From Verrucomicrobiota bacterium (GTDB lineage: Bacteria; Verrucomicrobiota; Verrucomicrobiia; Limisphaerales; CAIQOK01): DNA of 5,351 bases. A program made the position numbers and the translations under genes. The DNA is taken from positions 1 through 5,351 of the forward strand of contig JANYDP010000382.1 of NCBI GenBank assembly GCA_025363535.1, written 5' to 3'. The stretch's first letter is position 1, and each line of letters begins with the position of its first letter. Below the pieces are notes generated by a model. It had not been told where the DNA came from. It worked only from the letters and a program-made list of their open reading frames with translations, and searched no databases. Positions 1 through 5,351 of this stretch are shown in pieces.

Positions 1-141
1 TCGCTGGCCGTCATTGCGATAAATTTTGGAATCGGTCGGTTCGGGATAACGGCCGGGCAGCACGCGGCCACCCACAAACACGTCCAGATGTCCCTCCCCA
101 TATATGTCCGCCACCGCCACCGGCCCGGTGCTGGTGGGGGT
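1..141 (+). repeat. left arm of a perfect 141-base inverted terminal repeat
   Basis: These bases are the exact reverse complement of 5211-5351. They encode residues 797-843 of gene A (TPTSTGPVAV to YRNDGQR) and include one calcium loop (DIYGEGHLD). Identity stops at base 142, where the other arm differs (the preceding codon is GCC in gene A and CCA in gene B). The arm lies on the window edge, so the true tract may be longer. It has no inverted-repeat or transposase features of a mobile element. It is a shared coding segment, most likely a collapsed-repeat end of an assembled contig. Confidence 0.97.
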
Positions 142-2529
142 GGCCGGCAGGTCAGTTTTTTTGGGCGTGGGAATAAATTCAAACGCCGTCGCGGAGGGCA
201 GTTCGCCGGCGAATTCGTAACTGGCACGACCCACCAACAACGCGTGTTGGTTGGTGCCGCGAACCCAGCCCGCGATGCCGGCCAGGTCTTCTTGCAACGG
301 CGGCGAGCGGGTCGGGAGACGTTGCAAACCGCCTTTGCCGTCGGGAACATAAACCGCCAACTCACCGCCGCGTCCGCTGCCGATCACCAGTTCATCATGG
401 CCGTCGCCGGCCAAATTCACCCAGCCCACGCCCGGCCCGTCCTGGCTCAGTTCGTACGGCAACAACGGTTGACGTACGTAATCGCTGAATGGTTCTTCGT
501 GATGCTGATGTGCAATCATCGGGCTGACGTCTTTGAAAAAAGGTTTTGTTTCGGCGAGCAACGGTTCACTTTTTTTTGCCACGGCGGCGGTTTCATCAAG
601 TTCGTAAAGGCGATTCGGTTTCACGTCGCGAACGATGCTTTGCTTGCCATTGCGCCAGGTTACTTCAATCGTCATGCGTTCACTCTTGCCAGCGGCGAAG
701 ACGCGCAACGGATCGGAGCCGGAAAGATAAAGGCCGCCGGAGACCACTTCCTGGCTTTGCATCGGGACGGCACCGTCCAGAAATTTTATTTTCGCGCCGA
801 TGCCCTGGGTGTTGGGCGGCAAACCTTTCACCCGCACGGCCACGCGCGGTGCGGCGCTGCGGTTATGATAAATGCTGGCCGCGCTGCCAAGATTGTTCAC
901 GATGAAATCCAGCGCGCCGTCGCCGTCCAAATCCGCAACGGCGATTCCGTTGTGCAGCGCTGGTTGATCCAATCCCCAGGCCGACCCAACTTCTTCAAAT
1001 TTCAAGTTGCCCAGATTGCGGAAGCCCACGACCGGCGTCTTCAATGGTTTGGCCAGCTTGTTCCACTGATAAAGTTCTTCGTCCTTTTGTTCCTGGGGCG
1101 AGCGCAGCACGGGCTTGCCATCGGGGCCAAGTTTCGGCGGTGCCAAGCCGCCGGATCGCCGGAGCCTGGACGCCTTCTCGTTCAGATCAAGATCGTTTGC
1201 ATCGTACGCGAAACCCGTGGGAATGATGAGGTCTTCATAGCCGTCCAAATCCACGTCCAAGAAAACCGGTTGCCAGGACCAGTCGGAAGCATTCACACCC
1301 GCATACGCGGCGATTTCTTCAAACGTGCCGTCGCCGCGATTTCGAAAGAGCATGTTACGGGGAATCTGTGGCCGATCATCAATGAGCCCGGCCGGCGAAC
1401 GCGGAACCGAGGAACTCAGATACTGACGTTTCCGCGCACGCCAATCGCGAGCTAGCATGTCCACGGTGCAAAAATCCACCAAGCCATCCCGATCTACGTC
1501 GGCAAAATCCACGCCCATCGAATACTTGCTGGTATGTCGCAACGATAATTGCGGGCTGGCTTGAAAATGACCTTTGCCGTCGTTGATCCAAAAGCGGTCA
1601 GGTGTCCAATAGTCGTTGCACACGTACAAATCCGGCACGCCGTCGCCATTCACGTCGTGAAACGCCGCCGCCAGGCTCCAATCGCGCGGTGGGTCAACCA
1701 GTGGTTTGCCGGCTTCGTCCAGAAAAGTTCCGTTGGTCCACGACATCGGCGTGAAGCGGCCTTTGCCATCATTGAGATAAAGCTGACTCGGTTCGCCGTA
1801 TTCCTCAATCACGCCGTTGCGGACGACGAAGCGATCTTTCAGCGCGGGCGGCACGACGAGTTTTCCATCGGCTTTGAAAATGTCGAACTTGCCGAACTCC
1901 GCGCTGTCCTGGCTGTCCTTGGTGCGATTGTTCGCGACATACAACGCCAGTGTACCATCACCGCTGATGTCCGCCAGAGTCATGGTCAACGCGGCGGATT
2001 GGCTGCGCGTGCCGACGAACTCGGTCGCATCGGCAAACGTCCCGTTGCCTTTGTTGGTGAAACAAAAAACACCTCCGCCCGTCGTGCTGACGAGCAGATC
2101 GAGCCAGCCATCGCCATTGATGTCCGCAAACACCGCGCCGCGACAAATCTGATTTGTGCAGACGATGCCTGAACCTTGCGTGATATCCTTGAATTTCAGT
2201 CCACCAAGATTTTTGTAGAGCACGTTGTGTCCGTCGAGGCTGCAAAAGAAAATGTCCGGCAGGCCATCATTGTCAATATCGCCAATGGCCACGCCCGAAC
2301 CGTTAGCCAGCACACGATTGGCGGCGATGGCGCGCTCGTCCATCGGGTTGGTGAACGTGATCCCGGTCTGATCGGGCGGCAACAATGTGAAGCCAGGCTG
2401 GCCGGTCGGCGGCACGGGGAGTTCCGCCCATCGAAAACCGTTTTCAACATGCCAGGCCAACTCACCCGCGCACGTCAGCCGTCCCAGTGCTGCCGCAAGC
2501 GCGACAACGATCAACGACAAAATTCTCAT
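1..2529 (-). CDS. CRTAC1-like FG-GAP/VCBS repeat protein with ASPIC/UnbV domain, gene A (3' end missing)
   Basis: An uninterrupted reading frame of 843 codons starts at ATG 2529 and leaves the window without a stop, so the C-terminus is missing. Residues 1-21 form a Sec signal peptide (basic R2, hydrophobic core ILSLIVVALAAALG, likely cleavage after TCA), which implies export. Seven DxDxDGxxD-type calcium loops of FG-GAP/VCBS repeats begin near residues 84, 136, 187, 292, 344, 425 and 533 and probably form an integrin-like seven-bladed beta-propeller. The third loop (DISGDGTLA) has lost its last Asp. An ASPIC/UnbV domain follows at about 573-641 (NTQGIGAKI, then Q591, GGLYLSGS, TWRNGK and KPNRLYEL). 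Next come HQHHEE at 674-679, RQPLLPY at 686-692, a degenerate loop at 705 and a further loop at 808, the start of a second repeat region. No CxxCH haem site or enzyme motif is visible. Family members are usually longer, roughly 1,100 residues from memory. The upstream bases show no clear Shine-Dalgarno. It is paralogous to the divergent gene B. The family is sure; adhesion or ligand binding is inference. Confidence 0.93.
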   Translation of the reverse strand, partial: MRILSLIVVALAAALGRLTCAGELAWHVENGFRWAELPVPPTGQPGFTLLPPDQTGITFTNPMDERAIAANRVLANGSGVAIGDIDNDGLPDIFFCSLDGHNVLYKNLGGLKFKDITQGSGIVCTNQICRGAVFADINGDGWLDLLVSTTGGGVFCFTNKGNGTFADATEFVGTRSQSAALTMTLADISGDGTLALYVANNRTKDSQDSAEFGKFDIFKADGKLVVPPALKDRFVVRNGVIEEYGEPSQLYLNDGKGRFTPMSWTNGTFLDEAGKPLVDPPRDWSLAAAFHDVNGDGVPDLYVCNDYWTPDRFWINDGKGHFQASPQLSLRHTSKYSMGVDFADVDRDGLVDFCTVDMLARDWRARKRQYLSSSVPRSPAGLIDDRPQIPRNMLFRNRGDGTFEEIAAYAGVNASDWSWQPVFLDVDLDGYEDLIIPTGFAYDANDLDLNEKASRLRRSGGLAPPKLGPDGKPVLRSPQEQKDEELYQWNKLAKPLKTPVVGFRNLGNLKFEEVGSAWGLDQPALHNGIAVADLDGDGALDFIVNNLGSAASIYHNRSAAPRVAVRVKGLPPNTQGIGAKIKFLDGAVPMQSQEVVSGGLYLSGSDPLRVFAAGKSERMTIEVTWRNGKQSIVRDVKPNRLYELDETAAVAKKSEPLLAETKPFFKDVSPMIAHQHHEEPFSDYVRQPLLPYELSQDGPGVGWVNLAGDGHDELVIGSGRGGELAVYVPDGKGGLQRLPTRSPPLQEDLAGIAGWVRGTNQHALLVGRASYEFAGELPSATAFEFIPTPKKTDLPATPTSTGPVAVADIYGEGHLDVFVGGRVLPGRYPEPTDSKIYRNDGQR

Positions 2530-2546
2530 TAAATTCAGGGTGCTAT

Positions 2547-2575
2547 AAATTAATTGGTGACCGACTTTTTTTCAA
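2547..2575 (-). promoter_or_regulatory. weak candidate promoter for gene A
   Basis: Read on the minus strand, TTGAAA (2575-2570) resembles a -35 box. It is followed after 17 bases by TAATTT (2552-2547) in an AT-rich stretch that also offers TATAGC slightly downstream. The leader to the ATG at 2529 would be very short, about 10 to 15 bases, and carries no clear Shine-Dalgarno, so translation may be leader-poor. The -10 match is only three of six bases. Confidence 0.22.
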
Positions 2576-2649
2576 ACCGCTCGCCCACTCACTCGCCGGC
2601 ATTTCTTCACACGAATGTCCCGCTCAAATTTTTTACCGTCGGCGAAATG

Positions 2650-2661
2650 GTTCGCGCGAAC
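2650..2661. promoter_or_regulatory. 12-base perfect palindrome near the middle of the divergent spacer
   Basis: GTTCGCGCGAAC is a perfect palindrome lying close to the midpoint between the two start codons. A dimeric regulator bound here could act on both genes. No regulator gene is in the window, and short GC-rich palindromes arise by chance, so an operator role is only a suggestion. Confidence 0.25.
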
Positions 2662-2722
2662 TTAATGGGTTCGGCGTAAAACAGAAGAAAAAAGCGCGCG
2701 GTTCACCGTGGGAGGTTTCTTG

Positions 2723-2753
2723 TTGACTTCACTTAACCTTCGCGGCGTATGCT
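2723..2753 (+). promoter_or_regulatory. candidate sigma70-like promoter for gene B
   Basis: TTGACT (2723-2728) matches five of six bases of the -35 consensus. TATGCT (2748-2753) matches four of six of the -10 consensus. The spacing of 19 bases is longer than the preferred 17. Transcription would start near 2760 and leave a leader of about 54 bases. This is consensus matching by eye in a bacterium whose promoter consensus is unknown. Confidence 0.35.
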
Positions 2754-2787
2754 TTTTGAACCAATGTTCATGCGTTCACGTTTGCCA

Positions 2788-2797
2788 CGACCGGTCG
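2788..2797. promoter_or_regulatory. 10-base perfect palindrome just upstream of the gene B start
   Basis: CGACCGGTCG is a perfect palindrome ending 16 bases before the ATG of gene B, in the predicted leader and next to the only weak ribosome-site-like bases (GGGA, 2797-2800). It could be an operator or affect ribosome access, but it has no loop, so it is not a normal hairpin. Chance is a good explanation. Confidence 0.2.
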
Positions 2798-2813
2798 GGA
2801 TCAGACCCCTTCG

Positions 2814-5351
2814 ATGAAACAACCCTCGCGCAAATTCTGTCTCGTCCTCGCGATGTCGCTAGGTTGGTGGGCAGCATCCACCGCCGCCAGCGAACTTCAA
2901 TGGCACACCGAGAATGGTTTCCGCTGGGCCGATCTTCCGGGAGCATCAAACGAGACTGCCGGTTTTACACGCCTGACTCCAAATGAGACCGGAATCTATT
3001 TCACCAACGCGACGAGCGATCTGGAAATCGCCCGGAACCGCATCTTGGCGGATGGCTCGGGCGTCGCCATTGGAGATTTTGACAATGACGGCCTGCCGGA
3101 CATTTTCTTTTGTGCGCTCAACGGACATTGTGCCCTCTACAAAAACCTCGGCAGTTACAAGTTCAAGGACGTCACGGCCACGTCGGGGATTGTTTGCAGG
3201 AATTATATCTGTCGCGGCGCGGTCTTCGCGGACATCAATGGCGACGGTTGGCTCGATCTGCTCGTCAGCACGACCGGTCACGGCGTCCTGGTCTTCACCA
3301 ATAAACACGATGGCACATTCGCCGATGTCAGCCGCTCGGCCGGACTGATTTCCGAGTATGGTGCCACCACAATCGCGCTGGCGGATGTGGATGGCAACGG
3401 CACGCTGGATGTTTATGTGACCAATCGCAAGAAGCAGAGTTTCCGCGACCGGGCCGACGTCCAGGTTCAAATGGTGGATGGGAAAATTTCCATTCCGCCG
3501 GCACTGCAGAGCGAGCTGACGCTCTCCGCCCACGGTGTCGTTCTTGAATATGGCGATCCCGACCAGCTTTATTTGAATGACGGTCGCGGAAATTTCACGC
3601 CGCTCTCCTGGACCAACGGCGCGTTCCTTGACGCGCAGGGAAAAGCGCTGGACGATGCGCCGCGCGATTGGGGTTTGACGGCAACGTTTCGTGATGTGAA
3701 CGGCGATGGCGCTCCCGATTTATACGTGTGCAATGATTTCTGGTCGCCCGACCGTTTTTGGATCAATGACGGGCACGGGCATTTTCGCGTGGCACCCGAT
3801 GTCGCGTTACGCCACACCAGCGCCAGTTCGATGGGGGTGGATTTCGCCGACCTGGATCACGACGGCAACGTGGATTTTTTCGTCGTGGACATGTTGAGCC
3901 GGAACTGGAGTTGGCGGAAACGGCAGAAGCCGGGCTTGAACGCGGACTTGCTGGCGGCGGGCGATACCAGCGACCGCCCGCAAGTGATCCGCAACACGCT
4001 CTTTCATAATCGCGGCGATGGCACGTTCGCGGAGATCGCCGGTCTGGCCGGGATCGCCGCCTCCGAGTGGTCGTGGCAGCCGGTTTTTCTGGACGTGGAT
4101 TTGGACGGATGGGACGACCTCCTGGTGATCACCGGTTTTCATCGCGATATTCAAGACCGGGACATGATTGAAAAATATCAGACGCTTCAGCGCGCGAACC
4201 GTTTTTTACCTCCTAAGCTTGGATTTGACGGCAAGCCCGTGCCACGCTCGCGGCAGGAGCTGATCACTGATGGGAATTTTACAATTTATTCCATGGAAAA
4301 CCCGCTCAAAACTCCGGTGGTGGCTTACCGAAATTTGGGCGGGCTGAAATTCAGCGAGACCGGTCCGGCGTGGGGATTGGATACGCCCGCCATCCGCACG
4401 GGCATTGCGCTGGGTGATCTCGAGGGCAACGGCAATCTGGATTTTGTGGTGAACACCTTTCGTGGCCCGGCGGAAATTTATCGCCACCATGTTTCTGCGC
4501 CGCGCGTGGCCGTGCGCCTGAAAGGGCTGGCTCCAAACACCCAGGGCATCGGCGCGAAAATTAAATTGCTCAATGGTGCCGTGCCCATGCAGAACGCCGA
4601 GGTCATCAGCGGCGGATATTATCTTTCCGGCTCCGAACCCTTGCGCGTTTTCGCCGCCGGTCGAAACACGAACATGACGCTCGAAATCACCTGGCGCAGC
4701 GGAAAAATCAGCACCCTCCACAACGTCAAGCCCAACCGCGAATATGAAATTGCCGAAGCCGAAGCAACTCCGGCGGTGCCGTTGGCGCTGGTGGAAAAAA
4801 CTCAACCGCTTTTCAAGGACATCAGCCCTTCGATTCACCACCAGCATCATGAAGAATCCTTCAACGACTACGAACGCCAGCCGCTTCTGCCCTATCAACT
4901 CAGCCAAGACGGACCGGGCGTGGCGTGGGCCGACCTTGATGGCAGTGGGCGAGACACACTCATCATCGGCTCCGGTCGCGGCGGACGGCTGGAAACATTT
5001 CTGTTTGATGGCAGCGGCAAGTTCATTAACACAAAGTCCACCTTCACGGATGTAGATGATTTGACGGGCATTGCCGGCTGGATTCAACCCGACGGGAAAC
5101 GCGTGCTGCTTGCCGGTCAGGCGAATTATGAAACGACGACCAACCCATTGTCCGCACTGGTTTTTGCGCGCGAATCAGAAAGCCTCAACAAGGTGAATCA
5201 ATTCCCGCCAACCCCCACCAGCACCGGGCCGGTGGCGGTGGCGGACATATATGGGGAGGGACATCTGGACGTGTTTGTGGGTGGCCGCGTGCTGCCCGGC
5301 CGTTATCCCGAACCGACCGATTCCAAAATTTATCGCAATGACGGCCAGCGA
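2814..5351 (+). CDS. CRTAC1-like FG-GAP/VCBS repeat protein with ASPIC/UnbV domain, gene B (3' end missing)
   Basis: An open frame of 846 codons starts at ATG 2814 and runs off the right edge without a stop. An in-frame TGA at 2757 with no ATG, GTG or TTG between fixes this as the first start; the next ATG is codon 14. Only a weak GGGA (2797-2800) precedes it. Residues 1-25 are a Sec signal peptide (MKQPSRK, hydrophobic core FCLVLAMSLGWWAA, likely cleavage after STAA). Calcium loops begin at D88, D140, D191, D294, D346, D427 and D535, all keeping the final Asp, and suggest a seven-bladed beta-propeller. The ASPIC/UnbV domain spans about 575-645 (NTQGIGAKI, Q593, GGYYLSGS, TWRSGK, KPNREYEI). 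It is followed by HQHHEE at 676-681, RQPLLPY at 688-694, and loops at D707 and D811. Residues 800-846 are encoded by DNA identical to the end of gene A. It is probably an exported surface or periplasmic binding protein; the ligand is unknown, and no catalytic motif or haem-binding site is seen. Confidence 0.93.
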   Translation, partial: MKQPSRKFCLVLAMSLGWWAASTAASELQWHTENGFRWADLPGASNETAGFTRLTPNETGIYFTNATSDLEIARNRILADGSGVAIGDFDNDGLPDIFFCALNGHCALYKNLGSYKFKDVTATSGIVCRNYICRGAVFADINGDGWLDLLVSTTGHGVLVFTNKHDGTFADVSRSAGLISEYGATTIALADVDGNGTLDVYVTNRKKQSFRDRADVQVQMVDGKISIPPALQSELTLSAHGVVLEYGDPDQLYLNDGRGNFTPLSWTNGAFLDAQGKALDDAPRDWGLTATFRDVNGDGAPDLYVCNDFWSPDRFWINDGHGHFRVAPDVALRHTSASSMGVDFADLDHDGNVDFFVVDMLSRNWSWRKRQKPGLNADLLAAGDTSDRPQVIRNTLFHNRGDGTFAEIAGLAGIAASEWSWQPVFLDVDLDGWDDLLVITGFHRDIQDRDMIEKYQTLQRANRFLPPKLGFDGKPVPRSRQELITDGNFTIYSMENPLKTPVVAYRNLGGLKFSETGPAWGLDTPAIRTGIALGDLEGNGNLDFVVNTFRGPAEIYRHHVSAPRVAVRLKGLAPNTQGIGAKIKLLNGAVPMQNAEVISGGYYLSGSEPLRVFAAGRNTNMTLEITWRSGKISTLHNVKPNREYEIAEAEATPAVPLALVEKTQPLFKDISPSIHHQHHEESFNDYERQPLLPYQLSQDGPGVAWADLDGSGRDTLIIGSGRGGRLETFLFDGSGKFINTKSTFTDVDDLTGIAGWIQPDGKRVLLAGQANYETTTNPLSALVFARESESLNKVNQFPPTPTSTGPVAVADIYGEGHLDVFVGGRVLPGRYPEPTDSKIYRNDGQR
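5211..5351 (-). repeat. right arm of a perfect 141-base inverted terminal repeat
   Basis: This is the exact reverse complement of bases 1-141 and encodes residues 800-846 of gene B. The tract begins on a codon boundary (ACC) and comprises 47 codons, identical to gene A even at synonymous positions, including the less usual ATA-TAT pair. Immediately before it the two proteins align poorly: only 4 of the 18 preceding residues match without gaps. The change from diverged to identical is therefore abrupt. Confidence 0.97.

Larger units (their letters stand above)
2530..2813. promoter_or_regulatory. divergent intergenic region holding the promoters of genes A and B
   Basis: This 284-base spacer separates the two outward-facing start codons, so both 5' untranslated regions and promoters must lie here unless transcripts begin further away inside the opposite gene. 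It is more AT-rich than the coding DNA in patches (a run of seven T at 2566-2572, an AT-rich stretch at 2545-2555, an A-rich stretch near 2682-2694). Small open frames cross it, but none has family resemblance or a convincing ribosome site. No tRNA, riboswitch or terminator hairpin was recognised. Confidence 0.7.

Noticed and set aside
88..1455. A 455-codon open frame on the plus strand.
   Set aside because: It lies wholly antisense to gene A, whose codon use leaves the opposite strand open. Its translation is rich in Arg, His, Ala and Gln without domain motifs, whereas the minus frame shows clear FG-GAP and ASPIC/UnbV motifs.
1549..2172. A 207-codon open frame on the plus strand.
   Set aside because: It is also antisense to gene A and has no recognisable motif. 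Its repeated VRxxxA-type phrases are mirror images of the repeated calcium-loop codons.
2564..2576. The run of T residues as a rho-independent terminator.
   Set aside because: It lies between two divergent starts, and no GC-rich stem precedes it on either strand.
2487..2726. A possible 79-codon small gene in the spacer.
   Set aside because: It begins antisense within the signal peptide of gene A, lacks a ribosome site and has an unremarkable composition.
2708..2986. A 92-codon frame starting with GTG in the spacer and overlapping the start of gene B in another frame.
   Set aside because: A GGAGG lies at about its start codon rather than upstream of it, the product has no motif, and most of its length is inside the well-supported gene B.
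4206..5087. A 293-codon open frame on the minus strand, and a similar 195-codon one at 2946-3533.
   Set aside because: Both are antisense shadows of gene B. They resemble the antisense frames of gene A simply because the sense genes are paralogs, which could mislead a clustering program into calling a conserved family.
1..5351. Reading the terminal inverted repeats as ends of a transposon or linear plasmid.
   Set aside because: The repeats are in-frame coding sequence of two paralogous genes. No transposase, integrase, replication gene or target-site duplication is present, and the repeat ends coincide with the window edges.

Overview
The window holds two large, incomplete, divergently transcribed genes and the 284-base spacer between them. 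Both encode secreted proteins of the FG-GAP/VCBS-repeat plus ASPIC/UnbV (CRTAC1-like) family. Gene A runs leftward from an ATG at 2529 to base 1 (843 codons, no stop). Gene B runs rightward from an ATG at 2814 to base 5351 (846 codons, no stop). They are clearly paralogs. They share the same domain order throughout: signal peptide, a WxxENGFRWAxLP segment, seven calcium-loop FG-GAP repeats, an ASPIC/UnbV domain, an HQHHEE / RQPLLPY segment, and the start of a second repeat region. The proteins are nonetheless visibly diverged along most of their length.

The most striking signal is at the edges. Bases 1-141 are the exact reverse complement of bases 5211-5351, so both genes end in the same 47 codons with no nucleotide difference, and the codon just outside the tract already differs. 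The left and right ends of the window are therefore one sequence in opposite orientation, as expected for a short metagenomic contig that stops on both sides at the same assembly-graph node. The length 141 equals a k-mer size commonly used by metagenome assemblers. Both genes probably continue into a collapsed shared segment outside the window. Whether that segment is a real gene-conversion tract or an assembly effect cannot be settled here.

The organism is probably a bacterium of the PVC group. Verrucomicrobiota is my best guess, because very long CRTAC1-like proteins with this N-terminal segment and large paralogous families are typical there; Planctomycetota is the alternative. This is inference from family resemblance and from a GC-rich coding style, not from a marker gene.

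The spacer (2530-2813) must hold the promoters of both genes. It contains weak sigma70-like elements and two short perfect palindromes, but no recognisable RNA gene or further coding sequence. There is no sign of a mobile element, CRISPR array, tRNA or rRNA. The genes look like a duplicated pair of exported beta-propeller proteins, possibly for adhesion or binding at the cell surface. No enzymatic function can be supported.
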